A stretch of 64,000 bases of DNA from Geodermatophilus obscurus (GCF_900115395.1 NZ_FOWE01000012.1:62001-126000); one strand, 5' to 3'. Positions 53,125-62,520 are shown, counted from the stretch's first letter. Numbers and translations are program-made. The notes: generated from the sequence alone by a model not told the origin.

Positions 53125-54771
53125 TCAACCGCGCGTCCGGCCTCCCACGGCGGCGCGCTCGGCCAGCCGGGCCACCGGGACGCCCGCCGGGAGGGTCCCC
53201 AGCACCGTGCCCCAGTCGCCGCCGAGCCGCGTGGCGCAGAAGGCGTCGGCCACCTCCGGCGGGGCGTGGCGGAGCAGCAGCGAGCCCTGCAGGCAGAGCG
53301 CGAGGAGCCCGGCGACCCGGCGGGCACGCAGCGGCAGGGCGTCGGTGTCCCCGAGCTCGGTGGCGAGCCGCCCCACCGCCTCGTCGAAGCGGACGTCGGC
53401 GCCGCGGGCGAGGTCGATCTCGGCCGTGACGGCGCTCAGCGACTCGCTGCTGCGGCCCAGCGCGCGCAGCACGTCGAGGGCGATGACGTTGCCCGAGCCC
53501 TCCCAGATGCTGTTCAGCGGCGCCTGCCGGTAGAGCCGGGGCAGGCCGGACTCCTCGACGTAGCCGTTGCCGCCGAGGACCTCCACGGCCTCGGCGACGA
53601 CGGCCGGGGTGCGCTTGCAGACGAGGAACTTCGCGGCCGCGCCGGCCAGCCGCAGGAACGCCGTCTCCCCCGCGTCGACGGCGGCCGCGAGCCGGATGGC
53701 CAGGGCCGTCGCGGCCTCGCTCTCGACCGCGAGGTCGGCGAGGACGTTCTGCATGAGCGGCTGGTCGGCCAGCCGGGCGCCGAAGGCGCGGCGGTGGCGG
53801 GTGTGGTGCAGCGCCTGGGTGAGCGCGGCGCGGACGGTGGCCGCCGAGCCGATGACGCAGTCGAGGCGGGTGGCGGCGACCATCTCGATGATCGTCGGGA
53901 CACCGCGGCCGGGGTCACCGACCAGCCAGCCGGTGGTGCCGTCGAACTCGACCTCGCCCGAGGCGTTGGCGCGGTCGCCGAGCTTGTCCTTGAGGCGCTG
54001 GAGGCGGAAGACGTTGCGGCTGCCGTCGGGGAGCACCCGGGGCACGAGGAAGCAGGAGAGGCCCTCCGGCGCCTGGGCCAGCACGAGGAAGAGGTCGCTC
54101 ATCGGGGCGCTGGTGAACCACTTGTGCCCGGTGAGGGTGTGCGTGCCGTCGGCGTTCGGGACCGCCCGGGTGGTGTTGGTGCGGACGTCGGAGCCGCCCT
54201 GCTTCTCGGTCATGCCCATGCCGGCGACCAGCCCGGGCTTGGCGGCGGGGTCGGTCAGGCCGGGCCGGTAGCCGGTCCCGGTGAGACCGGGTTCGTACCG
54301 GGCGGCCAGGTCGGGCGCCGCGCGGAGCGCCGGGACGACGGCGTAGGTCATCGTCACCGGGCAGCCGTGGCCGGCCTCGACCTGGGTCCAGGCCAGGTAG
54401 CCGACGGCGCGGCGGACGTGCGCGTGCCGGTCGCCGGCGTCTGCGGCCGCCCAGGGCGCCCCGGCCAGGCCGTGCCCGAACGCCGTCGCCATGAGCTCGT
54501 GCCAGGCGGGGTGGAACTCGACCTCGTCGATCCGGTGGCCGTAGCGGTCGTGCGTGCGCAGGACGGGCCGGTACTCGTCGGCCAGGCGGCCCCACTCGCG
54601 TGCCTGTTCGCTGCCGGCGAGCCGCCCGAGGTCGGCCAGGGAGGCGAGCGTGGCCTCGTCGGCGTGCCGGACGCAGGCCTCGGCCAGCGCTGCGTCGTCG
54701 GCGACCGGGTCGTACCCGGTCAGCGGCGGCACCTGGTTGGTCACCTCGTGCGTCGTGCCCACGGCGGGCAC
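53125..54771 (-). CDS. AidB-type acyl-CoA dehydrogenase family protein
   Basis: 548-residue flavoprotein of the AidB branch of the acyl-CoA dehydrogenases. The opening TTHEVTNQVPPLTGYDPV, MGMTEKQGGSDVRTN, HKWFTSAPMSDLFLVLAQ and EVLGGNGYVEESGLPRLYRQ are AidB hallmarks, as is the length. E. coli AidB binds DNA and is linked to defence against alkylation; true acyl-CoA activity is doubtful for the group. GTG 54771 (VPAVGTTHE) start, or an in-frame GTG three codons later. Role in this host unproven. Confidence 0.9.
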   Translation of the reverse strand: MPAVGTTHEVTNQVPPLTGYDPVADDAALAEACVRHADEATLASLADLGRLAGSEQAREWGRLADEYRPVLRTHDRYGHRIDEVEFHPAWHELMATAFGHGLAGAPWAAADAGDRHAHVRRAVGYLAWTQVEAGHGCPVTMTYAVVPALRAAPDLAARYEPGLTGTGYRPGLTDPAAKPGLVAGMGMTEKQGGSDVRTNTTRAVPNADGTHTLTGHKWFTSAPMSDLFLVLAQAPEGLSCFLVPRVLPDGSRNVFRLQRLKDKLGDRANASGEVEFDGTTGWLVGDPGRGVPTIIEMVAATRLDCVIGSAATVRAALTQALHHTRHRRAFGARLADQPLMQNVLADLAVESEAATALAIRLAAAVDAGETAFLRLAGAAAKFLVCKRTPAVVAEAVEVLGGNGYVEESGLPRLYRQAPLNSIWEGSGNVIALDVLRALGRSSESLSAVTAEIDLARGADVRFDEAVGRLATELGDTDALPLRARRVAGLLALCLQGSLLLRHAPPEVADAFCATRLGGDWGTVLGTLPAGVPVARLAERAAVGGRTRG

Positions 54772-54816
54772 CGTACGGCCGTCGGCCGGCTGTGCACCTC
54801 ACTCGCGCGCCCACGG

Positions 54817-54842
54817 CCCGCCGTTCCACGTGGAACGGCGGG
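54817..54842. repeat. Perfect 26-bp palindrome with parS-like core
   Basis: Arms cccgccgttccac (54817-54829) and gtggaacggcggg (54830-54842) are exact reverse complements with no spacer. The central 14 bp gttccacgtggaac (54823-54836) match the ParB-binding parS core GTTTCACGTGAAAC at 12 of 14, with symmetrical changes. It lies between the HNH stop and the AidB-like start, so it could also be a terminator. Confidence 0.55.
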
Positions 54843-54863
54843 TGCGCGTCCGGGGCTGCCGAC

Positions 54864-56051
54864 TCAGGCGGCCGTGGGTGCGATGGGTGCCAGGTGTGCG
54901 GGGACGGTGATCTCGGTGCCGTCGGGTCGCCAGGTGCGCCACCGCCCGCTCGGTTGTCGCTCGACCCGGAAGCCGTGGTGGACCTTCGTGTGGTGCCGCT
55001 CGCACAGCAGCGCGGAGTTCTCCAACGAGGTCTCGCCGCCGTCGATCCAGTGCACGAGGTGGTGCACGTCGGTCCAGTGGCTGGGTGCGTCGCAGCCGGT
55101 GAACACGCAGCCGCCGTCGCGCAGCTCCACCGCCCGTCGGAGGCCCCCGGAGACGAGTCGCTGCTCGCGTCCCACGTCCAGCGGTACGCCGTCGGGGCCG
55201 AACACCACGCGGGAGATGCGGCCGTCGCAGGCGAGCCAGCGGGCTCGGGCGGCGGAGATGGTGGCGCCGAAGCCCATGTCCGCGGTGCCCGCACCCGACG
55301 CGAGGTCGTCGAGGTCGATGCGCACGGCCACGTGGGGCTTGACCGACCGCAGCACCGGCACCGCGCCGGTGGCGAGGGCGTTGTCGGCGATCTGCACCAG
55401 TGCGTCGCCCTGCCGCTGGGCGCGGGTGCGGTCGTCCCCGGCGGGGCGGTCGGCCTGCACGTGGGCCTCGACCGCCGTCTGGAACTTCTCCCCACCCACG
55501 GCATCCAGGTGACCGCGGAAGGACACCGACCCGTCGGCGTGCCTGGAGATGGTGAGTGAGCGCCCCTCGGTGGGGTCCGGCTCCGGACCGTCGGGGTCGA
55601 GCCGGTCGAGGTAGTGCTCGACGACCTTCACCAACGTGGCGTGGTCCCGTTCCACCGCCACGCCGGTGAGCACGCCGTCGACCTCACCGAGGTCCACCCC
55701 GGCCGCGGCGAACGCGGCCAGCCTCTGCGGCGCCACCAGCTTCGCCGCTTCGGCGACCTGCTCGGCGGTGACCAGCCCGGCCTCGGCCGCCTCGGCCAGG
55801 ACGGGCAGGTGCTGCAGGACGCGGCCGTTGCCGACGATCCGCGACGCCACCGATCCCGACACCCGGCAGTGACCCCGCAGCCACGAAGCCATCGACTTCT
55901 GCCCGTCCCGCTCCGGCGCCTGCGCCAGCTCCGCCGCCCGCACCCGGCGGGCCAGCGCGGCGTCGATCCGGTTGCGCTCGGCGACCAGCGCGGCGACGTC
56001 GTCGAGGACGTCACCCGTCTGCCAGCCGGTCGAACACATGATCGAAGTCAT
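54864..56051 (-). CDS. DUF222 and HNH-endonuclease domain protein (13E12-repeat-like family)
   Basis: 395 residues with a DUF222 region over the first two thirds (VAALVAERNRIDAALARRVR, GHCRVSGSVASRIVGNGRVL) and a C-terminal HNH nuclease: GCVFTGCDAPSHWTDVHHLVHW, then GETSLENSALLCERHH and TKVHHG. The His-Asn-His order and CxxC look intact. Proteins of this type are numerous in actinobacteria (REP13E12-like) and are often tied to mobile or repetitive DNA; function unknown. ATG 56051. No inverted repeats or transposase flank it. AT content is slightly higher than its neighbours. Confidence 0.88.
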   Translation of the reverse strand: MTSIMCSTGWQTGDVLDDVAALVAERNRIDAALARRVRAAELAQAPERDGQKSMASWLRGHCRVSGSVASRIVGNGRVLQHLPVLAEAAEAGLVTAEQVAEAAKLVAPQRLAAFAAAGVDLGEVDGVLTGVAVERDHATLVKVVEHYLDRLDPDGPEPDPTEGRSLTISRHADGSVSFRGHLDAVGGEKFQTAVEAHVQADRPAGDDRTRAQRQGDALVQIADNALATGAVPVLRSVKPHVAVRIDLDDLASGAGTADMGFGATISAARARWLACDGRISRVVFGPDGVPLDVGREQRLVSGGLRRAVELRDGGCVFTGCDAPSHWTDVHHLVHWIDGGETSLENSALLCERHHTKVHHGFRVERQPSGRWRTWRPDGTEITVPAHLAPIAPTAA

Positions 56052-56154
56052 AGCGGCACATCAGGTGGTCCACCAGCCGAATTCGCAGGTCAGGCCGCCG
56101 TCCACAATCCCATCAGCGGCCTTGACAGCGTCGGTTCCGCCGACCTCCCAGCGC

Positions 56155-56550
56155 TCAGTCGAGCGGCTGCACCAGTCGGCTGATCGCCAGCTGCGCCAGC
56201 GGCGCGTACCCCAGGACGACGGGCAGCGGCCCCCGGATGCGCAGGCCGGTGGTGCTGCCGCCATCGGGGCCGTCGGACACCCAGTGCACGAGGTGCAGCC
56301 GCACCGGTCCGGCCGACACCGTCCACGCCCACCGCCGGGCCACCTCGTCGACCGACTCGACCACGAACGGCAGCACGAGCCCCAGCGGTCCGCGCACCCG
56401 GCCCTCCAGGCCGGCCCGCAGCCGGGGCTCGGGCACCTGCACGCCGGTGATCTGCGGCGCCCACGTGGGCCAGCGGGCGGGCTCGGCGTAACGCTCCCAC
56501 GCCTCGGCCGGCGCCAGCGGTCCGGTCGCGTGCAGGGTCAGGGTCGTCAC
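56155..56550 (-). CDS. SRPBCC (polyketide cyclase/START-like) family protein
   Basis: 131-residue SRPBCC fold protein: VTTLTLHATGPLAPAEAWER start, RWPTWAPQITGVQVPEP (the first strands and helix), then RRWAWTVSAGPVRLHLVHWV and a long C-terminal helix APLAQLAISRLVQPLD. This fold binds hydrophobic ligands. GTG 56550 overlaps the cinA stop by 4 bases, so it is translated with cinA. Ligand unknown. Confidence 0.82.
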   Translation of the reverse strand: MTTLTLHATGPLAPAEAWERYAEPARWPTWAPQITGVQVPEPRLRAGLEGRVRGPLGLVLPFVVESVDEVARRWAWTVSAGPVRLHLVHWVSDGPDGGSTTGLRIRGPLPVVLGYAPLAQLAISRLVQPLD

Positions 56551-57830
56551 GCCGGCGGACCGCCGAGCAGCAGGTGCCGCAGCAGGTGCAGCGCGAGGAC
56601 GACGGACCGCTCGCGCACCGCCGTCCGCGAGCCCCGCAGCCGCACCGACCGCGCCTCGGTCCCCGACGGCCCGACGACGCACAGGTGCACGGTGCCCACG
56701 GGCTTGTCCGGCGTCCCGCCGCCCGGCCCGGCGATCCCGGTGATCCCCACCCCGACGTCGGCCCCGAACCGCGCCCGCGCGCCCTCGGCCAGTGCCAGCG
56801 CCACCTGGGGGCTCACCGCGCCGAACTCCGCCAGCACCTCCTCCGGCACGCCGACGAGCTGCTCCTTCGCCGAGTTGGCGTAGGAGGTGATCCCGCCGAG
56901 CACCCACGCCGACGACCCCGCCCGTTCGATCAGCCGCGCCACCAGCAGCCCACCGGTGCAGGACTCGGCGGTGGCGATGGTCAGCCCCTGGTCGCGCAGG
57001 GCGTCGGCGACGAGCTCGTCGAGCGTCGGCCCGGTCGAGAACAGCGTCGCGGCGTACTCCTCGGCCAGGACGGCGACCAGGTGGTCGTGGGCCGGCTGCG
57101 CCTGGGGCGCGAACCGGGTGACGATCTCCAGCTCGCCCTCGCGCAGGCAGGTGGTGACCTCCAGCCCGCCGAGCCCGGCCTGGTGCTCGCGCAGCGTCGC
57201 GGCCAGCTGCGCCTCCAGCGTCCCCCACAGCCGCACCGTCCCCTGCCGCAGCTCGGCGGCCCCGGCCAGCGCCTCCCGCACGGGCCCGGCGGCCAGCGCC
57301 GCCGGCCACATCCCCTGCAGCTCCGACGGCGGCCCGGGCAGCACGACGACGACCGGTCCGCCGCGCGCGCCGGCCGGGGGGACGACGAGACCGGGCGCGG
57401 TCCCCACCGGCTCGAGCACCGTGGCGCCGGCCGGGACCATCGCCTGCTTCCGGACGCCGGCCGCCGTCGCCTCGGGATCGGCGCGCCAGCCGCGGCGGCT
57501 CATCAGCTCCTCCACGACGGCCGCGACCCGCTGCTCGAGCTCCGGGTCGAGGTCGAGCGGGCGGCCCTGCACCTCGCCGACGACGGCGGCGGTCAGGTCG
57601 TCGGCGGTGGGCCCGAGGCCGCCGGAGGTGACGACGAGGTCCACCCCGCTGCCGGCGAGGTACTCCAGGGCACCCCTCATGTCCTCGGGCCGGTCGCCCA
57701 CCACCACGACCGCGGCGACGTCGACGCCGGCCTGCCGCAGCCGCTCGGCCAGCCAGGGGCCGTTGCGGTCGGCGACCCGGCCGGTCAGGACCTCGGTGCC
57801 GGTGACGACGATCCCCGCGCGCGTGCCCAC
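56547..57830 (-). CDS. cinA: CinA family: ADP-ribose/FAD pyrophosphatase and nicotinamide-nucleotide amidase
   Basis: 427-residue full-length CinA. N-terminal MoCF-like domain (AGIVVTGTEVLTGRVADRNG, SGGLGPTADDLT, VVVLPGPPSELQGMW), linker, and C-terminal CinA/PncC deamidase domain about 265-425 (TIATAESCTGGLLVARLIER, SYANSAKEQLVGV, GITGIAGPGGGTPDKPVGTV) with Ser and Lys of the amidase site. It likely recycles nicotinamide mononucleotide. GTG 57830. It is followed by a coupled SRPBCC gene, not recA. Confidence 0.93.
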   Translation of the reverse strand: MGTRAGIVVTGTEVLTGRVADRNGPWLAERLRQAGVDVAAVVVVGDRPEDMRGALEYLAGSGVDLVVTSGGLGPTADDLTAAVVGEVQGRPLDLDPELEQRVAAVVEELMSRRGWRADPEATAAGVRKQAMVPAGATVLEPVGTAPGLVVPPAGARGGPVVVVLPGPPSELQGMWPAALAAGPVREALAGAAELRQGTVRLWGTLEAQLAATLREHQAGLGGLEVTTCLREGELEIVTRFAPQAQPAHDHLVAVLAEEYAATLFSTGPTLDELVADALRDQGLTIATAESCTGGLLVARLIERAGSSAWVLGGITSYANSAKEQLVGVPEEVLAEFGAVSPQVALALAEGARARFGADVGVGITGIAGPGGGTPDKPVGTVHLCVVGPSGTEARSVRLRGSRTAVRERSVVLALHLLRHLLLGGPPA

Positions 57831-57981
57831 CCGCCCGACCTTAGGAGGACCGCCCCGCACCCGCCGGTCGTGCGAGCCGGACGGACCCGCCGGGGCTCCT
57901 GCGCCGTCCCGCGGCCGGCCCCGGTTAGCGTGCTCCGGAGGGCCCGACCCGGTCCACCGCCGACCGCCTGGAGGAACGACC

Positions 57982-58770
57982 GTGACCGCCTCGCCGCCAC
58001 CGGCCGGCCCGCGCACGCAGGAGATCACCGTCCCGTCGCCGGGATCGGCTCCCGCCGACCCGGCCGCGCACGGGGCCACCGCCGTGGGCACGGCCGACCC
58101 GCACCCGGCTCCCCCGTCGGCTGCGCTGCCGCCGCCCGCCTACCCCGTCACCGCCCCGCAGCCCGCCGCGCACCAGCCCGCCGCACAGCCCGTCGCCGCG
58201 GACGCGCGGACCGCCGTCGTCCCGCCGGCCGGACACGGCCACGACGCGGCCGGCCCGATCCCCACCGGGCCACTGGACCCGTTCTTCGGCACACCGCCCC
58301 CGCCGCCGGGCGCGGCGGCGGTCCCCCCGGCCGCCGCGCCGACGGCCCAGGGCCCCGCCGGCGGGAAGCCGGCCCGGGCGCCGCGCACCCCGCGCGACCG
58401 GGCGGTGCTCGTCACCACCGGCCTCGGCGTCCTGGGGCTGGTGCTGCTCGAGCTCGGGCTGGCGCTGCGGCTGGGCGGCCAGGTGATCTGGTCGGACCTG
58501 CCGCTGTGGTCGGCGTTCGCGACGCTCGCCGTGCTGGTCGGGATCGTCGGCCTCGCCGCGGGCCTGCTCCCGGGTCGCCGCGTGGGCCCGGCCGTCGCCG
58601 AGAAGCTGGCCCTCGGCGGCCTGGCCGGCCTGGCGGTGTTCTGGGTGCTCATCGCCCTGCCGCGGGTCGACTCCGACCGCGGCTTCCTGCTCACCGCCGC
58701 GCTGGGGGCCCTGGGGGCGGCCGTCTGGCTGTCCCCGTCGCGCCGCCGCCGCTCCCCCGCGGGGGCCTGA
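57982..58770 (+). CDS. Pro-rich N-tail membrane protein
   Basis: 262 residues. The first 135 are Pro/Ala-rich and probably cytoplasmic; then RTPRDRAVLVTTGLGVLGLVL starts about four membrane segments (roughly residues 145-165, 173-195, 205-225, 232-252), ending in basic SRRRRSPAGA. GTG 57982 with GGAGGAAC upstream. The tail could be a kinase substrate or protein-binding region, since two Ser/Thr kinases are encoded nearby on the opposite strand with a 25-bp gap. No function assigned. Confidence 0.7.
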   Translation: MTASPPPAGPRTQEITVPSPGSAPADPAAHGATAVGTADPHPAPPSAALPPPAYPVTAPQPAAHQPAAQPVAADARTAVVPPAGHGHDAAGPIPTGPLDPFFGTPPPPPGAAAVPPAAAPTAQGPAGGKPARAPRTPRDRAVLVTTGLGVLGLVLLELGLALRLGGQVIWSDLPLWSAFATLAVLVGIVGLAAGLLPGRRVGPAVAEKLALGGLAGLAVFWVLIALPRVDSDRGFLLTAALGALGAAVWLSPSRRRRSPAGA

Positions 58771-58795
58771 GACGCGCGCGGGCGCGGTGGCCGGG

Positions 58796-60385
58796 TCAGC
58801 CGTCCCGGCCGCCGCGCCCGTTGCCGTTGCCGTTCCCGCCGGCGTTGCCGTTCCCGTTGCCCCCGGCGTTGCCGTTCCCGCCGTCGCCCGTCCCGTCGTC
58901 CTCGGGCTCCGGAGCCGGCTCCGGTGGCGCAGAGGCGACCGGCTCGACCGGAGCCGGGGCCGGTGCGGGCGGCGGTGCCTCCGACGTCACGGAGCCCGCG
59001 TCGACGGCCTGCGTCCGTCCCGGCGCCGAGGACACCTGCTCCCGCACGGGCGAGGGCCAGCCCGACGGTCCGCGCGACGGCGCCGGGGACGGCGACCGGG
59101 ACGGCGCCGCCGGCGGCGGTGCCACGGTCGGCGGGGGGCTCGGCGGCGCGACCGCGACGGTCAGCGTGACCAGCTCCCCGGGCGCCAGCAGCCCGACCGG
59201 AGTCACCCCGAGCACCGTGCCCGGCGCCGCGACGGCGGACTCCTGCGTCCCGCGGGTGACCCGCAGCCCGGCCGCCACCAGGGCGTCCTCGACCTCGTCG
59301 GCGGAGCGGCCGACGGCGTTCCCCCGCCGGACGTCGACGCCGGTGGGCGCGGCGTCGGCGACGGCGGACGGCGGTGTCCCGGAGCCGGGTGCGGCCAACT
59401 GGAGGGCGCCGACCCCCAGGGCCGCGCCCGCGGCGAGCGTCACGGCCACCCCGAGCGCGCGGACGGTCCGCCGCCGTCGCGGCGGCCGGCCGGCCGGTGC
59501 CCCCACCGGCAGCGGCGAGGTGCGCGGCAGGGGCGCGGGCGGCAGGGCACGCCCGGCCCGCACCGCCGCGACGACCTCCGCCAGCGCCGCGCCGTCGGCG
59601 GGCCGGGCGGCGGGGTCCTTGGCGACCATCCGCGACACGAGCTCCCGCACCGGCGCGGGGACGGAGCCGGGCAGCGGCGGAGGCTCCTCGTGGAGCTGCC
59701 GCAGCGCGATCTGCACCGGGTTCCCGCCGTCGAAGGCGCGCCGGCCGGCCAGGCACTCCCACGCCACCATCCCCAGCGCGTAGACGTCGCTGGCCGGCCC
59801 CGCGCGGCCGGCGCCGGCCTGCTCCGGCGAGAGGTAGTGCGCCGTCCCGACCACCTGGTCGGTGCGGGTCAGCGGTGCGCTCGCCGCCGACCAGGCGATG
59901 CCGAAGTCGGTGATCCGGACGACGCCGTCGCGGCCGACCAGCAGGTTGCCCGGCTTGACGTCGCGGTGCACCACCCCGGCGGCGTGCGCGACCGCGAGGC
60001 CCTGCGCGGTCTGCCCGACCAGGTCGAGCACCCGGTCGGCCGGCAGCGTGCCGTCGCGGGCCAGCAGCGCCGCGAGCGGCTCGCCGTCGACGAGCTCCAT
60101 CACCAGGTGGGCGCACACCGCGCCGTCGTCCCCGGCCTGCTCGCCGTAGTCGTAGAGCGCGGCGATGTTGCGGTGCGCGAGGCGGCCGGCCAGGTGCGCC
60201 TCGGTGCGGAAGCGGGCGCGTACGGTCTCGTCGCTGCCGTACTCGGCGCGCAGCAGCTTCACCGCCACGGGGCGGTCGAGCAGCGTGTCCCGCCCGCGCC
60301 AGACCTGGCCCATCCCGCCGACGGCGATGAGCCCCTCGAGCACGTAGCGGCCGCCGACGACCCGCCGCCGCGCACCGTCGGTCAC
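58796..60385 (-). CDS. PASTA-domain Ser/Thr protein kinase (PknB-like), Asn-Gly-rich tail
   Basis: 529-residue membrane Ser/Thr kinase. Kinase domain 14-270 with Gly loop IAVGGMGQVWRG, Lys 43 (AVKLLR), HRDVKPGN at 140-147, DFG 160-162 and LSPEQA; membrane helix about 309-331; one PASTA domain about 347-413; then a Pro-rich stretch and a C-terminal NGNAGG/NGNGN repeat tail (502-529). PASTA domains bind muropeptide or beta-lactam-like ligands outside the cell. GTG 60385 has GAGGAGG six bases upstream. It is 14 bp after the first kinase, so one operon. Confidence 0.93.
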   Translation of the reverse strand: MTDGARRRVVGGRYVLEGLIAVGGMGQVWRGRDTLLDRPVAVKLLRAEYGSDETVRARFRTEAHLAGRLAHRNIAALYDYGEQAGDDGAVCAHLVMELVDGEPLAALLARDGTLPADRVLDLVGQTAQGLAVAHAAGVVHRDVKPGNLLVGRDGVVRITDFGIAWSAASAPLTRTDQVVGTAHYLSPEQAGAGRAGPASDVYALGMVAWECLAGRRAFDGGNPVQIALRQLHEEPPPLPGSVPAPVRELVSRMVAKDPAARPADGAALAEVVAAVRAGRALPPAPLPRTSPLPVGAPAGRPPRRRRTVRALGVAVTLAAGAALGVGALQLAAPGSGTPPSAVADAAPTGVDVRRGNAVGRSADEVEDALVAAGLRVTRGTQESAVAAPGTVLGVTPVGLLAPGELVTLTVAVAPPSPPPTVAPPPAAPSRSPSPAPSRGPSGWPSPVREQVSSAPGRTQAVDAGSVTSEAPPPAPAPAPVEPVASAPPEPAPEPEDDGTGDGGNGNAGGNGNGNAGGNGNGNGRGGRDG

Positions 60386-60399
60386 CGCCACCTCCTCGA

Positions 60400-62139
60400 T
60401 CAGACCTGCGGGGATCCTCCCCCGGCACCGGGGGAGTCGCTCGCGCTGGAGGAGGGCGGACCACCGGAGGGGGGAACGGGCTCCGACGGCGTGGTGGTGG
60501 TCGGGGACGAGGACGTCGTGGCCGTGGGGGACGACGTCGTCGGGCTGGGCTCCCCGGCCGGGGTGGGTGTCGCGGAGGTCGACGTCGGCGACGACGTCGG
60601 CGACGGCGTCCCGGGGGTCGTCGGCGCGGGGGTCGTCGCCGGGGCCGCCGGCGGCGGGGCCGGCGCGCCGGCGGCGGTGCCCGTCGGTGCCGCGGGGGGC
60701 TCGGGGGCGCGGTCGGGCACGCCGACGCCGGTCACCGGGGAGACGTCGCCGCCGCCGTCGTCCCCTTCGCCCGTCCGGGGGGCCGGGTCCGGCGGGGCGA
60801 CGGCGTAGGTGACGACGACGTCGTCCCCGGGCTCGAGCACGACCCCGGTAGGCGAGACGCCGAGGACGCGGCCCGGGACGGTCCGGTCCGTCACCTGCTC
60901 GCGACGCTCGACCGACAGGCCCAGGGCCGACAGCTGCGTGGCGACGTCCTCGATCGGCCGGCCGAGGTGGTCGGCGGCCTCCAGCAGGATGCCCGCGTCC
61001 TCCTCCTGCGTCTGCGCGGCCACGGCGGTCGGCGGGGTGCCGTCGGTCAGCGCGGACAGCACGGCCGCGGCCAGCCCCGCGCCCACCAGCAGGGCCAGCA
61101 GCGGCACGAGGACGACGGCCGCCCGCCGGCGCTGCGGTGCCGGCGGGCTGCGGTGCGGCCGGGCACCGGGCGGCGGGGACACGAGCTGGGTCTCCGGGCC
61201 GTCGCCGAGTGCGGGCGGCGTGGCGCCGGTGGGCACCGACGCCGCGACGGGCCCCGCGACCGCCGCGGAGGTACGGGCGACCGGGCGCGGGAGCGCCGGC
61301 GGGCGGCCGGCGCGGACGTCCTCGACCGCGGCGGCGAACGCCGCGCCGTCCTGCAGCCGGGCGGCGGGGTCCTTTGACAAGGCGCACAGGACGAGCGTGC
61401 GGACGCCGGGGGGCAGCTCCTCGGGCAGCGGCTCGGGGTCGCTGCGGAGCTGCTTGAGCGCGATGGTGACGACGTTGTCGCCGTCGAAGGCCGGGCGCCC
61501 GGTGAGGCACTCGTAGCCGACGAGACCCAGGGCGTAGACGTCGCTGGCGGGGGTGGCCAGGTGTCCCTCGGCCTGCTCCGGCGAGAGGTACTGCGGGGTG
61601 CCGATGACCTGGCCGGTGCGGGTCAGCGGCACGCTGCCGGCCGACCACGCGATCCCGAAGTCGGTGATCTTCACGCTGCCGTCGGGCCGGACCAGGATGT
61701 TGCCGGGCTTGACGTCGCGGTGCACCAGGCCCGCACGGTGGGCTTCGGCGAGGGCCGCGGCGGTCTGGCCGAGCACCGACAGCGTGGTGGCGGTGTCGAG
61801 CCGGCCCTCCTGCTGCAGCAGGGTCGACAGCGGCCGGCCCTCGACGAGCTCCATGACGAGGTAGGCCAGCTGCTCGCCGGTGTCGCTCGCCTCGGTCTCG
61901 CCGTAGTCGTACACCGCCGCGATGTTCGGGTGGCTCAGCGCCGCGGCGTGCTGCGCCTCCGCGCGGAACCGGGCCAGGAAGGTCGGGTCACCGGTGTACT
62001 CGCTGCGGAGCACCTTGACCGCGACGGGGCGGTGCAACAGCAGGTCGGTGGCGCGCCACACCTGGCCCATGCCGCCGGCGGCGATGAGCTGGGCCAGCTC
62101 GTAGCGGTCGCCGAGCATCCGGCGACCCGGTTCCACCAC
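60400..62139 (-). CDS. PASTA-domain Ser/Thr protein kinase (PknB-like)
   Basis: 579-residue membrane kinase, paralogous to its neighbour. Kinase domain about 12-270 (AAGGMGQVWRATD, Lys 42 in VAVKVLR, HRDVKPGN at 140-147, DFG 160-162, YLSPEQAEGH), juxtamembrane Pro/Arg segment, membrane helix about 340-362, one PASTA domain about 383-449, and a Ser/Thr/Pro-rich extracellular tail 450-579. GTG 62139 (VVEPGRRML) is chosen because GGGAG lies upstream; longer starts add only low-complexity residues. First gene of the two-kinase operon. Confidence 0.92.
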   Translation of the reverse strand: MVEPGRRMLGDRYELAQLIAAGGMGQVWRATDLLLHRPVAVKVLRSEYTGDPTFLARFRAEAQHAAALSHPNIAAVYDYGETEASDTGEQLAYLVMELVEGRPLSTLLQQEGRLDTATTLSVLGQTAAALAEAHRAGLVHRDVKPGNILVRPDGSVKITDFGIAWSAGSVPLTRTGQVIGTPQYLSPEQAEGHLATPASDVYALGLVGYECLTGRPAFDGDNVVTIALKQLRSDPEPLPEELPPGVRTLVLCALSKDPAARLQDGAAFAAAVEDVRAGRPPALPRPVARTSAAVAGPVAASVPTGATPPALGDGPETQLVSPPPGARPHRSPPAPQRRRAAVVLVPLLALLVGAGLAAAVLSALTDGTPPTAVAAQTQEEDAGILLEAADHLGRPIEDVATQLSALGLSVERREQVTDRTVPGRVLGVSPTGVVLEPGDDVVVTYAVAPPDPAPRTGEGDDGGGDVSPVTGVGVPDRAPEPPAAPTGTAAGAPAPPPAAPATTPAPTTPGTPSPTSSPTSTSATPTPAGEPSPTTSSPTATTSSSPTTTTPSEPVPPSGGPPSSSASDSPGAGGGSPQV

Positions 62140-62520
62140 GGGGGCACTCCCATCCCTGCCGACCACCGGCCGACGCCGTCCACCCGGAGACGCCGCACCC
62201 CCCGCCGGGGTGCCCGCGCGCTCCGTGCACACACACATGTTCCCAGCAGTCACACCCGTCCGGGGGGCCTCTCGCGTCACGGCTCGGCATCGACGCGGCA
62301 ACACGCCGGGGACGCGCGGACGACGCGCCGGGCACTCCCCGTGGCCACCGCTGGAACAGCGCGCGGCCCCACCGGTCGGAGGCGGGAGCGGCCGGCCCGG
62401 GACCGGTCGCCGCGGCTCCGGACCCTCGCGGAGGCCGATGAGGTGGCCGGCGGTGAACGCCTGGCCCGTCGCTGACGGGAGCCCCCTGTCCGGCCCCCGC
62501 GACCGTGGCAGGGTGGGCAC
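62140..62520. other. 381-bp divergent intergenic region
   Basis: Separates the kinase operon (minus) and the enoyl-CoA hydratase gene (plus) and should hold both promoters. A short AT-rich patch (cacacacacatgttcccagc near 62228) stands out, but I cannot assign promoter boxes. No gene, repeat or RNA recognised. Confidence 0.4.

Noticed and set aside
54864-56051. Possible mobile element or homing unit carrying the HNH protein
   Set aside because: No transposase, terminal repeats or target duplication seen around the gene; the single palindrome at 54817 lies on one side only.
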